Origin: Anaerococcus lactolyticus ATCC 51172
GTDB lineage: Bacteria; Bacillota; Clostridia; Tissierellales; Peptoniphilaceae
Direction: 5' to 3'
DNA length: 64,000 nt
Assembly (NCBI RefSeq): GCF_000156575.1
Contig: NZ_GG666044.1
Span: 126,480-190,479, forward strand
In this document: positions 18,812 to 27,311 of the stretch, piece by piece
How the letters are laid out: every line of letters starts with the position of its first letter
How positions within the stretch are numbered: position 1 is the first letter of the stretch
Notes under the pieces: model-generated
What the model saw: the letters and a program-made list of their open reading frames with translations, nothing else
Databases searched by the model: none
What the model was told of the DNA's origin: nothing
Translations under genes and position numbers: made by a program

Positions 18812-19696
18812 TTAATAATCAAAGACTGGTACTGATGAACCTTTTGTTTTTTCTTTAATTATTTTTGCAGTTTCTGCTGTTTGGTAATAATTTTCTACCA
18901 AGTCTTTTAAGGTAGCGCTGTTGGCATTTTCCTTTAGGCAAGCTACTATATTTACATAAATTGCCTTGGCTGGATCCTTATAATCTTCAAGGAAGATAGC
19001 ATCTCTAGTTGGGATAAAACCAGCATCTACTGCCATTCCTGAGTTTATAACTGCTATATCAGAATCATCCAAACTCCTTGCTGTTTGGGCTGCTGATAAT
19101 TCTATAATTTCCAATTTTTTTGGATTTTCTTTTATATCAGCAGGAGTTATAGCATCTCCCTCCTTGCCATTTACTTTAATTAAACCAGCAGATTGGAGAA
19201 GGAATAGGGCCCTAGCTCCGTTTGATGGGTCATCAGGAATAGTAACCTTGGCTCCATCTTTGAGGTCTTTTATATCTTTAATTTTTGATGAATAAATACC
19301 AAGTGGTGCTATGGCTGTATCGCCTATAGAAACTATATCAGAACCAGATGCTTGGTTAAAATCTTCTAAGAATTTTTTGTGTTGGAAGGCATTTATGTCA
19401 ATATCTCCAGCAATCAGGGCCTCGTTAGGTTCTCTGTACTCAGAAAATTTAACTATTTCTAATTTTTTACCTGTTGCCTTTTCAAATCTTTTGGCAGCAT
19501 CTTCCCAATCTTCGTTGTTTTCGCCAATAAGTCCAAGCTTTATTACATCCTTATCCTTAAACTTATCTTCGCTAGCTGCTTCTGTCTTAGTTTGTTCAGG
19601 CGCTTTTTCAGCCTTTGCTTCTTGGTTTTTTGCTCCACAAGCTGTAAAACTTGCTAATGCAAGTATAGCTATTAAAATTTTGCTGATTTTTTTCAT
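18812..19696 (-). CDS. metQ: MetQ/NlpA-family substrate-binding lipoprotein, copy 1
   Basis: A 294-residue lipoprotein (lipobox SFTAC at about 17-20) followed by an Ala/Glu/Lys-rich linker and a type II binding domain with the NlpA pattern: IKLGLIGENNEDWEDAAKRFE, GDINAFQHKKFLEDFN, IPDDPSNGARALFLLQSAGLIKV, LDDSDIAVINSGMAVDAG. Family members bind L-methionine. It lies about 380 bases beyond the second metQ, so it could be read through from the met operon or have its own promoter. The two MetQ copies are clearly paralogous. Confidence 0.88.
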   Translation of the reverse strand: MKKISKILIAILALASFTACGAKNQEAKAEKAPEQTKTEAASEDKFKDKDVIKLGLIGENNEDWEDAAKRFEKATGKKLEIVKFSEYREPNEALIAGDIDINAFQHKKFLEDFNQASGSDIVSIGDTAIAPLGIYSSKIKDIKDLKDGAKVTIPDDPSNGARALFLLQSAGLIKVNGKEGDAITPADIKENPKKLEIIELSAAQTARSLDDSDIAVINSGMAVDAGFIPTRDAIFLEDYKDPAKAIYVNIVACLKENANSATLKDLVENYYQTAETAKIIKEKTKGSSVPVFDY

Positions 19697-19727
19697 ATTT
19701 ATTCCTTATCCTTTTCTTTTTTTCTAA

Positions 19728-19790
19728 CTTATTCTTTTCTTATTAACTTATTCTTTTCTTATTAACTTATTCTTTTCTTATTCTTTTCTT
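19728..19790. repeat. 19-bp tandem repeat upstream of metQ copy 1
   Basis: Three copies of TTATTCTTTTCTTATTAAC, the last partly degraded, between the metQ copy-1 start and the metQ copy-2 stop. Confidence 0.75.
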
Positions 19791-19814
19791 TTTTAATCCT
19801 ATGTAAAACTCAAT

Positions 19815-20076
19815 TTGAGTTCTAGCTAGAATTACCCAACCTCGCCTTTTCTAAACAAGGATGGGCAATTAATCCCAAATCGCTTCGCTAATTTGCAAGT
19901 CGGTATCTTGTTTATTATAAAATATCAAAGTTTTGTTCTTTTCTTTTCTATAACACCACTGCGAAATCCCCATACAAGGGGATTTCTCGTTCATATAAAG
20001 CCAGCCTTGTTTTTTCTAAACAAGTCTGGGAATAAATCGCAAAGCGCTGCGCTACTTTGCGACCCACCAGGGCGGG
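19815..20076. repeat. Two related ~70-bp repeats between the metQ genes
   Basis: Segments near 19835-19900 and 20005-20065 share TTTTCTAAACAAG, a GGG(A/C)AAT stretch and a CGCTxCGCTAxTTTGC stretch. Between them is the perfect hairpin AAATCCCC / GGGGATTT (19966-19988) without a clear T-run. No gene is supported in 19697-20076. The repeats may be remnants of a duplicated terminator region created together with the metQ duplication. Confidence 0.55.
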
Positions 20077-20955
20077 TTACCAAGCAGGTATCCATGCTCC
20101 CTTGGTTATTCTTTCAAAGTCAGCCTTTGTTTCATCTGTTTGATAATATTTTACAAACTCTTTGTAGGCTTCGTTGTTTTCGTCTTCTTTTCTTGCTGCT
20201 ATTAGGTTGATGTATTGTTTTACTGAGTCACTCTTTGGATTTTCTACGTAGATTCCTTCGTTTTTGTCTAGGCCTGCGTCTAGGGCGAAGGTGTCGTTTA
20301 CTACTGCGCAGTCTACGTCATCTAGACTTCTTGCTGTTTGAGATGCGTCCATTTCTACAATATCAAGCTTTTTAGGATTTTCTTTTATCTTATCTACTCC
20401 AATTGTATCTCCAGGTTCGCCTTCAACTTTAATTAGGCCTGCATCTTGAAGTAGGAATAGGGCTCTAGATCCGTTTGATGGGTCGTTTGGTATAGCTATT
20501 TTTGCCCCTTCTTTTATGTCTTCAAGTTTTTTAACCTTATGAGAATATAGGGTTATTGGTGCAAGCATGGTATCTCCTATAGATACAAGGTCGCTTCCCT
20601 TATCTTCATTAAATTCTTTTAGGAATTTATAGTGTTGGTAGGCATTTAAGTCTATATCTCCAGCAAGGAGAGCTTCATTTGGTTGAGCATAGTCTGAGAA
20701 TTTTACTAATTCAACAGTATTGCCTGTTCCCTTTTCATATCTTTTGATAACTTCTTCTAATACTTCGTTGTATTCACCAACAACACCTATTTTTATATGG
20801 ACTGGGTCAGTTGATTTTGCTGTTTCTCCTGTGTCCTTGCTTTCTGTCTTGGCTTCTTCTTTGTGAGCTTCTTCCTTCTTTTCCGCTCCGCTTCCACAAG
20901 CTGTTAAAGTCACTATCAAGCCTAGTGCTAGGGCTATTTTGCTAGTTAATTTCAT
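20077..20955 (-). CDS. metQ: MetQ/NlpA-family substrate-binding lipoprotein, copy 2
   Basis: A 292-residue lipoprotein: lipobox LTAC near residue 16-19, an acidic/lysine linker, then the NlpA binding domain (IKIGVVGEYNEVLEEVIKRYE, GDIDLNAYQHYKFLKEFN, IPNDPSNGSRALFLLQDAGLI). The start is the ATG at 20955 with AAGGAG upstream; an open frame extends further but adds no signal sequence. It ends the M20-metN-metI-metQ operon behind the Met T-box and is therefore the receptor of this importer. Confidence 0.92.
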   Translation of the reverse strand: MKLTSKIALALGLIVTLTACGSGAEKKEEAHKEEAKTESKDTGETAKSTDPVHIKIGVVGEYNEVLEEVIKRYEKGTGNTVELVKFSDYAQPNEALLAGDIDLNAYQHYKFLKEFNEDKGSDLVSIGDTMLAPITLYSHKVKKLEDIKEGAKIAIPNDPSNGSRALFLLQDAGLIKVEGEPGDTIGVDKIKENPKKLDIVEMDASQTARSLDDVDCAVVNDTFALDAGLDKNEGIYVENPKSDSVKQYINLIAARKEDENNEAYKEFVKYYQTDETKADFERITKGAWIPAW

Positions 20956-21022
20956 TTTATTCTCCTTTTTATTTAGCAACATTCCAACAAATTTATATGA
21001 AATCTCTCTCAAGATGATTTCC

Positions 21023-21688
21023 TTAATGACTTGTCTTTCTAATTAAGTAATTAGCTATACCTTGGATAAGGTAAACTACAATTAAAATTAGTATAACTGA
21101 TACTATTACGACATCGTCTTTGTACCTTTGGTAGCCAACGGCTATAGCTAGATCGCCTATACCACCAGCTCCAACAGTACCAGCCATAGCAGTAAGGCCC
21201 AAGAGTGAAATTAGGGTGATAGATGAAACCCTGATTAAACTTGGAAGTCCTTCTCTAAGGTAAACTCTTGTAATAATTTCTACAGGGCTAAGTCCCATAG
21301 CTTCTGCGGCTTCAACCTTTCCACTATTAACATCTGCAAGAGCTTGTTCAACCTGTCTTGCAAAAAATGGAACTGCAGAAAATGTTAAAGGCACAATAGC
21401 TGCTGTAGCTCCTATCCTTGTTCCTATTATAGCTTTGGTAAAGGGAGCTATAAGGGCTAATAAGATTACAAAGGGGATGGCCCTAAAGAGGTTGGTTAAT
21501 TTGTCTAAGATACTGTAAATTATCCTATTTTCTAAAATCCTATCCTTATCCGTAACTACCATTATTACGCCCAAGATTAGTCCCAGTATGCCTGCAAAAA
21601 TAGCAGATATAACTAACATATATAGAGTTACTTTAAAATCACTTATAATCCTGTCTTTTATTGATAGGGAATAACTAAAAAATCCCAT
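21023..21688 (-). CDS. metI: Methionine ABC transporter permease
   Basis: A 221-residue membrane protein with five or six hydrophobic segments and the EAA loop (EAAEAMGLSPVEIITRVYLREG). This is the size and layout of MetI. GGAGG precedes the ATG, which lies inside the last codons of metN, so the genes are coupled. Confidence 0.93.
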   Translation of the reverse strand: MGFFSYSLSIKDRIISDFKVTLYMLVISAIFAGILGLILGVIMVVTDKDRILENRIIYSILDKLTNLFRAIPFVILLALIAPFTKAIIGTRIGATAAIVPLTFSAVPFFARQVEQALADVNSGKVEAAEAMGLSPVEIITRVYLREGLPSLIRVSSITLISLLGLTAMAGTVGAGGIGDLAIAVGYQRYKDDVVIVSVILILIVVYLIQGIANYLIRKTSH

Positions 21689-22706
21689 CCTTACCTCCTA
21701 ATATTTCTAAGTTTGTACCCTTATCCTTTAGATAAGTGCTTACTTCTACCAACTTATCGTCATCGCCCTTAAAGCTTACGATTAAGTTGCCGACTGCTGT
21801 TCCGTTGATAAATTCTATATTACCTGCTAGGATATTTGTCCTAACTCCAAATTTTTCGAATAATTCATTGATAATTGGTTCTGTGGTTGCTTGGCCCAAA
21901 TATGATAATTTAGCAAGGATTTCATCATCCTTAAGGATGCCTATATTGGATTTAACTTCATCTATAGTTTCTGAAATATTGGTAGAAGTTTCCACAAATT
22001 CCTTGGTGAGTTTGTTTTTTGGATCTGAGAATATATCCAAAGTTGAACCACATTCTATGACCTTGCCATCTTGCATTACTGCACATTTGTTGCAAAGGTC
22101 TTTTACCACGTCCATCTGGTGGGTGATTATTACTACAGTTAACCTTAGCTTGTCGTTTAAGTCCTTAAGCAATTTTAATATTTGCTTGGTTGTCTTTGGG
22201 TCTAGGGCACTTGTAGCCTCATCACAAAGTAGGATTTCTGGATCAGAAGCCAAAGCCCTTGCTATGGCACATCTTTGTTGCTGGCCACCTGATAATTCAC
22301 TTGGATAAGCATTAGCCTTATCCTTGATTCCTACTGTTTCTAAGAGGTCTAAGGCCTTTTTTCTTTTTTCTTCCTTACTCAAAGACTTATCTTTTTTTAT
22401 TGGAAATATTACATTATCTATAACTGTAAGATTGTTTAGAAGGTTGAAATGTTGGAAAATCATGCCAATCTTTTTTCTTCTTGCCCTTAAGTCCTTATTT
22501 GATAAGTCTAGGAGGTTTTCTCCGTTAATTAGGACTTGGCCCTTACTTGGTCTTTGGAGGAGGTTTATGGTCCTAACAAGAGTTGACTTGCCAGCTCCCG
22601 AAAAACCTACAATCCCAAAGGTGTCTTGCTCTTTAATTGTCAAACTAACATCATCTACTGCTTTGAATCCATCAAAGTCAACTGTTATATTTTTTAATTC
22701 TATCAT
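21675..22706 (-). CDS. metN: Methionine ABC transporter ATPase
   Basis: A 343-residue ATPase: Walker A GFSGAGKST near residue 38, signature LSGGQQQRCAIARAL near 140, Walker B LLCDEATSALDP near 162. The C-terminal 90 residues form the NIL domain (about 260-343; LSYLGQATTEPIINELFEKFGV, ILAGNIEFINGTAVGNLIVSF), which in MetN senses intracellular methionine and shuts down transport. The ATG overlaps the stop of the M20 hydrolase (ATGA). Confidence 0.95.
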   Translation of the reverse strand: MIELKNITVDFDGFKAVDDVSLTIKEQDTFGIVGFSGAGKSTLVRTINLLQRPSKGQVLINGENLLDLSNKDLRARRKKIGMIFQHFNLLNNLTVIDNVIFPIKKDKSLSKEEKRKKALDLLETVGIKDKANAYPSELSGGQQQRCAIARALASDPEILLCDEATSALDPKTTKQILKLLKDLNDKLRLTVVIITHQMDVVKDLCNKCAVMQDGKVIECGSTLDIFSDPKNKLTKEFVETSTNISETIDEVKSNIGILKDDEILAKLSYLGQATTEPIINELFEKFGVRTNILAGNIEFINGTAVGNLIVSFKGDDDKLVEVSTYLKDKGTNLEILGGKDGIF

Positions 22707-23908
22707 TTATCGCTCTCTTTCAAAAAATCTATAGCAAACTTAATTGCAAGACCTAGTGCATAGTCAATCGCCCTTTCATCTAGGTCAAATTTTGCTGTAT
22801 GAAGGTCGCTTGCCTTTCCCTCCGCTTCATTTCTAGTACCGAAATTTACGAAAATTGTGGGGCAAAGCTTGGAATAACCATAAAATGATTCTGAAATCCA
22901 AAGCTTAGGACTTGCTATTAAAGCATCTTCATACAAGCTTTTAAGACTTTCCTTAACTTTCTTCGCCAAGTTTTCATCATTGATAACTGGTTCTGCCACA
23001 ATTTTGCTATAGTCGTTAAAGACTACAGAACAACCGTGGGCTTTTGCAGTTAGGTCTGCAATGTTTTTTAAAAGCTCAAGGGCCTTTTTGCCTTCATCTA
23101 GGTCGAAAAACCTTAAAGTTCCTTTAACATTTGCCCTATCGCAAATCACATTGGCAGCAGAGCCTCCATTGATAGCTCCAATTCCCAAACTCACAGGCTT
23201 TTCCAAATCCAACTGGTTATTCCAAGCTGAATTTAGGCCCGTAATAATGTGGGCTGTTGCTATTAGAGGATTGACTGCCTTGTCAGGTCTTGAACCATGA
23301 CCACCCTTTCCTATTACATCAAAGTCAACCCCAGCACAACCCGCATAGGCAGGACCTTCTACGATGGAAAATTTCCCAACATCTAGGGCTGGGCTTTGGT
23401 GGTTGCCGTAAACTGCGTCAAGGCCCTTATCTTTTAAATGCTCTAGCATTGCATCAATGCCTGCTCCAGTTTCCTCAGCTTCTTCAAAGATAAGATAAAG
23501 TTTACCACTTATTTCATCTGCCAAGTCTTTGAGGATTTTCCCTGCAATCACTGCCACAGTCATATGGCTATCATGACCACAAGCGTGAGATACGCCAGGA
23601 TTTTTGGATACAACCAGCTTTTTCTCTTTGAGATTGTAGGGGTCTTCTTGGATGGCAAGACCATCTAAGTCGGTTCTGATTCCAAGAGTCTTGCCAGGCC
23701 TACCTGTATCAAATAAGGCTGTGAAACCAGTTGAACCCGGCACATCTTCCACAACAAAGCCCAACTCTTCGCACCTTTTTTTAAGGTACTTGCTTGTTTC
23801 AAACTCCTTGCTTGACACTTCTGGGTTTTCGTGGAGGTATCTGCGAGTTTTTATTATATCTTCTTTATTTAATTTTATTGCTTGATTTATTTTGTCTCCT
23901 AAGGTCAT
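22703..23908 (-). CDS. M20 family metallohydrolase (amidohydrolase)
   Basis: A 401-residue enzyme of the M20D aminoacylase/amidohydrolase group. Metal motifs: HACGHDSHM (about 97-105) with the Cys ligand, and EEAEETGAG (about 130-138) with the catalytic Glu pair; a dimerisation domain follows (GGHGSRPDKAVNPL). It is the first gene behind a methionine T-box and is fused by overlap to metN, so a role in releasing methionine from an N-acyl or peptide form is a reasonable inference. Start taken at 23908 (AAGGAG upstream); the longer frame would start inside the terminator of the leader. Confidence 0.85.
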   Translation of the reverse strand: MTLGDKINQAIKLNKEDIIKTRRYLHENPEVSSKEFETSKYLKKRCEELGFVVEDVPGSTGFTALFDTGRPGKTLGIRTDLDGLAIQEDPYNLKEKKLVVSKNPGVSHACGHDSHMTVAVIAGKILKDLADEISGKLYLIFEEAEETGAGIDAMLEHLKDKGLDAVYGNHQSPALDVGKFSIVEGPAYAGCAGVDFDVIGKGGHGSRPDKAVNPLIATAHIITGLNSAWNNQLDLEKPVSLGIGAINGGSAANVICDRANVKGTLRFFDLDEGKKALELLKNIADLTAKAHGCSVVFNDYSKIVAEPVINDENLAKKVKESLKSLYEDALIASPKLWISESFYGYSKLCPTIFVNFGTRNEAEGKASDLHTAKFDLDERAIDYALGLAIKFAIDFLKESDK

Positions 23909-23925
23909 TGTTGCTCCTTTTTCGT

Positions 23926-24182
23926 AAAAAAATAACGTCCCATATTCCACATAGGAATATAAGGACGTTTAAATCGCGTTACCACCTTATTTTATGCTTG
24001 GTCACCCAAACATACACTCATCAAGTACAAACATACTCTAATTCTATAACGGGAATTCCCGTACGGATCTCATATCGACCCATCCCATCCAAGGCCATCT
24101 TCATCTAGTCGCCTCTTTGCTCCTTTTCACCAACCGGAGCTCTCTAAAAAAGATTCTTCTAAACTACTCTTCTTGTCATATG
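23926..24182 (-). promoter_or_regulatory. Met T-box leader (ATG specifier)
   Basis: The T-box core AAGGTGGTAACGCG reads on the minus strand at 23989-23975. Stem I has AGTA (24168-24165), AGAGAGCTCCGGTTGGTG, and the specifier side GAA-G-ATG-GC-CTTG with ATG at 24098-24096; CAAG/CTTG forms the base and GTTTAG/CTAGAT the upper stem. The terminator (AACGTCC..GGACGTT plus T7) is at 23926-23970. It controls the M20-metNIQ operon, so methionine starvation would open the operon. Confidence 0.92.
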
Positions 24183-24215
24183 GTTTTTTAAAACTTTTAT
24201 CTCATTGATAATGGT

Positions 24216-24244
24216 ATAATACCATTTAAAAATTTTCCTGTCAA
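24216..24244 (-). promoter_or_regulatory. Promoter of the Met T-box operon
   Basis: Minus-strand TTGACA (24244-24239), 17-base spacer, TATTAT (24221-24216). Confidence 0.8.
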
Positions 24245-24252
24245 ATCTTTTT

Positions 24253-25410
24253 TTATTTTTCATCTGGAAGGCTGATTTTTTCAAGGATTCCATTTAATTT
24301 TGCAATGGCTATCCCATAATTAGTCATAGGAATGCCAGCCTCCTTGGCCTTTGCTACCCTAGATAAAACATGGGTCCTATTAAACATACATGAGCCACAA
24401 GCTATAATTAGGTCATATTTTTCATAGGCTATTGGATCATTTCCCCTAGCAAAATCTATATTTATATCTGGGTGAGTTCTCTTTATAAGCTTTGGAATCT
24501 TCACACTTCCTATGTCTTCATCTACCGGAGGATGACTGCAGGCTTCGGCAATTATAATATTTTTTATATCCCCATCCAAAACCTTAGCTGATTCTACAAA
24601 ATATTCCAAATCCCCCTTAAAGGCTGAAAATAAAACTGAAAAGCTTGTAAGTTTTACATCGCTTGGTTTTTTCTCGTAGACTTCCTTAAAGGCCTGGCTG
24701 TCGGTAATTATTAAGTCAATTTTATTTAGGCTCTTAATAGTTGTTTCAAAATTAGAAAGGTCAGTGCAAATAGCACTTGCCCCCTTGTCGATAATTTCCC
24801 TGATAGTCATCACCTGTGGTTTTATAAGCCTATCCTTTGGTGCTGCCGCATCTTGGGGCATGACAAGGACTACCATGTCACCTTTTTTGACCAAGTTTTT
24901 GGTAATAGTGAGGTCTTCTTTTTTGTAAAGGGCTTTTATTTTAGAAAAAATTTCATCCCTTGATTTTGTAGATGCAAGGTCTACGCCGATTGGATTTTTT
25001 CCTGCAAAAGCTTTTAGGATTTGACTTCCTTCGCCAGTATCAACCTTCATTGCCATGTAGATTACCGGTTTGTCTTTGAATTTTGGGATGATTTCTAAAT
25101 CATCTCCAGAACTTAAAACATAAAGAAAAACATCCACCTTGTCTATTTCTGCCAGAGTTTTTTCGTATCTTTCCTTGCCAAGCTGAGTTTCATCTGCAGT
25201 TCCTGCCGTATCTATAAAGACAACTGGCCCAAAATCAGTTATTTCCATCGCCTTTCTGATTGGGTCTGTAGTTGTGCCCTCAATCGGAGAAACTATGGCA
25301 GCATCTTGCCCTGTTAGGTAGTTTAACAGGGTAGATTTGCCTGAGTTGGTCTTACCAAAAATCCCTATATAGACTCTTTCGCTAAGGCTTGTCTTAGATA
25401 TAGATGTCAC
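24253..25410 (-). CDS. hydF: [FeFe]-hydrogenase maturation GTPase HydF
   Basis: A 385-residue protein that serves as scaffold for assembling the H-cluster's 2Fe subcluster. The N-terminal Era-like GTPase shows GKTNSGKST, the EGTTTDPI switch and DTAG; the C-terminal domain has the cluster ligands CSHPP (C-x-H) and CGSCMF. Start chosen at GTG 25410, preceded by GAGGAAGG; a longer frame begins at 25428. It overlaps the end of hydG by 17 bases. No hydrogenase structural gene is present in the window. Confidence 0.92.
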   Translation of the reverse strand: MTSISKTSLSERVYIGIFGKTNSGKSTLLNYLTGQDAAIVSPIEGTTTDPIRKAMEITDFGPVVFIDTAGTADETQLGKERYEKTLAEIDKVDVFLYVLSSGDDLEIIPKFKDKPVIYMAMKVDTGEGSQILKAFAGKNPIGVDLASTKSRDEIFSKIKALYKKEDLTITKNLVKKGDMVVLVMPQDAAAPKDRLIKPQVMTIREIIDKGASAICTDLSNFETTIKSLNKIDLIITDSQAFKEVYEKKPSDVKLTSFSVLFSAFKGDLEYFVESAKVLDGDIKNIIIAEACSHPPVDEDIGSVKIPKLIKRTHPDINIDFARGNDPIAYEKYDLIIACGSCMFNRTHVLSRVAKAKEAGIPMTNYGIAIAKLNGILEKISLPDEK

Positions 25411-26812
25411 GTTGACCTTCCTCAACACGTTTGATATTTTCCCTAGTATTCTCCCTCACTTCTGGATTTGGGATATTTTCTAGTTCTCTTTTTATTAGCA
25501 TATCAGCATTTGCTACAGTTTTTTCACTTGCGTAGTCAACAGCGTATTCTTTTAGGGTCACAAGGGCGTTTGGATGGCAGATATTGCCTATACCATGTTT
25601 TTTGACCATGCCCATGAAGACTTCACCTGTCCTACCCTTCCTATAGCAGGCTGTGCAGAAGGATGGAACGTGATCTTTTTCGATTAGCCAGTTTACAACC
25701 TCATCAAGAGTCCTGTTGTCAGCTAGTTCAAATTGGTCACTTCCCTTGGTTTCATGTTCTGTATAGCCACCAACAGATGTCTTTGATCCACCAGAAAGTT
25801 GGCTAATTCCTAATTCTAAGAGCCTATTTCTCATAGCTTCTGACTCACGGGTTGAGACAATCATGCCTGTATATGGGACAGAAATCCTGATGCAGGCAAC
25901 AAGTTTTGCAAACATATCATCTGATAGGGAGTTGTCAAAATCATCTGGGTCGATATCGTCAGCTGGTTGGATTCTTGGCACAGAAATTGTGTGAGGTCCA
26001 ACATTAAAACGAGCTTCCATGTGCTCAGCGTGCATGAGTTGGCCAATAAATTCGTATTCATAAGAATCAAGTCCGTAAAGCACTCCCATGCCCACGTCAT
26101 CAATGCCACCTTCCATAGCCCTGTCCATGGCTTCTGTGTGGTAGGCATAATTTGATTTTGGACCAAACTTGTGGAGGGCTTCGTAGTTTTCCTTGTTGTA
26201 GGTTTCTTGGAAGAGGATATAGGTACCAATCTCAGCTTCTTTTAATTTCCTATAATTTTCTACAGTTGTAGCTGCGATATTAACATTTACACGCCTAATT
26301 GCCCCGTTTTTGTGTTTGATATTATAAATTGTATGGATAGACTCAAGTATGTAGTCAATTGGGTTATTTATTGGGTCTTCTCCAGCTTCAAGGGCTAGTC
26401 TCTTGTGGCCTTGGTCTTGGAGGGCAATTACCTGCTCTTTGATTTCTTCTTGGCTTAGTTTTTTCCTTGGAATGCTCCTATTTTGACCATGGTATGGACA
26501 ATATACACAACCATTTACACAATAATTTGACAAATAAAGGGGTGCAAAGAGCACAATCCTATTAGCGTAAAATTTGTGTTTTAAGTCCTTGGCAAGTTTA
26601 AATATTTCCTCATTTAGGTCATCTTCCTTGCAGGATAAAAGCACAAAAGCTTCCCTGTGGCTAAGGCCCTTGGCCTTTCTAGCCTTTTCTAGAAGCTCTG
26701 TGATTAATTTTCTATTGTGAGCGTTCTCCCTGCCGTAGGCAAGGGTCTCTAAAATTTCTTCGTGATTTATAAATTCTTCTGCATGTGTACTTGCAGGATC
26801 GTATTTTGTCAT
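25394..26812 (-). CDS. hydG: [FeFe]-hydrogenase maturation radical SAM enzyme HydG
   Basis: A 472-residue radical SAM enzyme that cleaves tyrosine and makes the Fe(CO)2(CN) synthon for the H-cluster. The SAM cluster motif CVNGCVYC is near residue 100, and the C-terminal cluster motif CTACYR ... C (about 386-412) is the second site diagnostic for HydG against ThiH. A ribosome binding site GAAGG precedes the ATG. Adjacent to hydF; hydE lies 500 bases upstream. Confidence 0.95.
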   Translation of the reverse strand: MTKYDPASTHAEEFINHEEILETLAYGRENAHNRKLITELLEKARKAKGLSHREAFVLLSCKEDDLNEEIFKLAKDLKHKFYANRIVLFAPLYLSNYCVNGCVYCPYHGQNRSIPRKKLSQEEIKEQVIALQDQGHKRLALEAGEDPINNPIDYILESIHTIYNIKHKNGAIRRVNVNIAATTVENYRKLKEAEIGTYILFQETYNKENYEALHKFGPKSNYAYHTEAMDRAMEGGIDDVGMGVLYGLDSYEYEFIGQLMHAEHMEARFNVGPHTISVPRIQPADDIDPDDFDNSLSDDMFAKLVACIRISVPYTGMIVSTRESEAMRNRLLELGISQLSGGSKTSVGGYTEHETKGSDQFELADNRTLDEVVNWLIEKDHVPSFCTACYRKGRTGEVFMGMVKKHGIGNICHPNALVTLKEYAVDYASEKTVANADMLIKRELENIPNPEVRENTRENIKRVEEGQRDIYI

Positions 26813-26938
26813 TCTTTCCTTCTTTCTTTTCTATGTCCATTTATAATTATAATACTTTTTTGGTCAAATTTAAAATAAAATCAGAAAAAAATTAGATTTA
26901 TTCTAATGAAGTCAATAAAGAATCTTTATAAAATAAGG

Positions 26939-26944
26939 TATAAT
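26939..26944 (+). promoter_or_regulatory. -10 element for the small toxin-like gene
   Basis: Perfect TATAAT at 26939-26944 about 43 bases upstream of the small gene; the -35 is not clear. Confidence 0.5.
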
Positions 26945-26956
26945 AATTACGTTATC

Positions 26957-26985
26957 ATCTGCCCACAGGGTGGGAGGAGGTGATT
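26957..26985 (+). promoter_or_regulatory. 5' hairpin adjoining a very strong SD
   Basis: CCCAC-AGG-GTGGG forms a five-base-pair hairpin directly in front of GGAGGAGGTGA, five to seven bases before the ATG at 26988. A stem-loop touching the SD is typical for translation control of type I toxin mRNAs. Confidence 0.55.
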
Positions 26986-26987
26986 TC

Positions 26988-27086
26988 ATGCAGACATTAA
27001 TAGCAATCATCGTTGCTGTCGTAGCAAATGTAGTTGGTCACTTAATTTGCAAATGGCTAGACAGTAATTTGCAAGATGATACTTAG
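26988..27086 (+). CDS. 32-residue membrane peptide, type I toxin-like
   Basis: A tiny frame too short for routine calling: one hydrophobic helix (about residues 3-20, LIAIIVAVVANVVGHLI) followed by CKWLDSN and an acidic tail. This one-helix plus W-L-D tail layout is like Fst/Ldr-type I toxins, which insert into the membrane. Support: TATAAT, an SD hairpin, GGAGGAGG, and a strong terminator 11 bases after the stop. It sits on the plus strand between the minus-strand hydE and hydG. A partial second copy follows. Toxicity is inference. Confidence 0.65.
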   Translation: MQTLIAIIVAVVANVVGHLICKWLDSNLQDDT

Positions 27087-27091
27087 CATAA

Positions 27092-27124
27092 AAAGAAGAC
27101 GAGCCCCACGCTCGTCTTCTTTTC
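27092..27124 (+). terminator. Terminator of the toxin-like gene
   Basis: AAAAGAAGACGAGC / GCTCGTCTTCTTTT, a ten-base-pair stem with T tail. Confidence 0.85.
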
Positions 27125-27128
27125 GGTC

Positions 27129-27238
27129 ATACCATGCAATATTAATAGCAATCATGGTTATTATCATTATACCTATCAATCTTATATTTTCAATTCCTTA
27201 TTAATTTGAAAAGACGAGTTGGGACTCGCCTTTTCTTG
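27129..27238 (+). pseudogene. Degenerate second copy of the toxin-like gene
   Basis: At 27134 the sequence ATGCAATATTAATAGCAAT matches the first copy's ATGCAGACATTAATAGCAAT with a one-base loss that creates a stop at codon 4; hydrophobic codons continue, and a second hairpin terminator (AAAAGACGAGT / ACTCGCCTTTTC, 27207-27236) follows. The gene plus terminator unit was therefore duplicated and then decayed. A 16-codon frame from 27149 (MVIIIIPINLIFSIPY) remains open. Confidence 0.6.
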
Positions 27239-27311
27239 ATTCTATGAAAGTGTTCAACTTCATGTGGACATCATACCTCTTAATCTATGTCATTAAATAT
27301 AGGTTTAATTA

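Noticed and set aside
23926..24182. SAM riboswitch before the met operon
   Set aside because: The leader has the T-box core and an ATG specifier loop; no S-box features seen.
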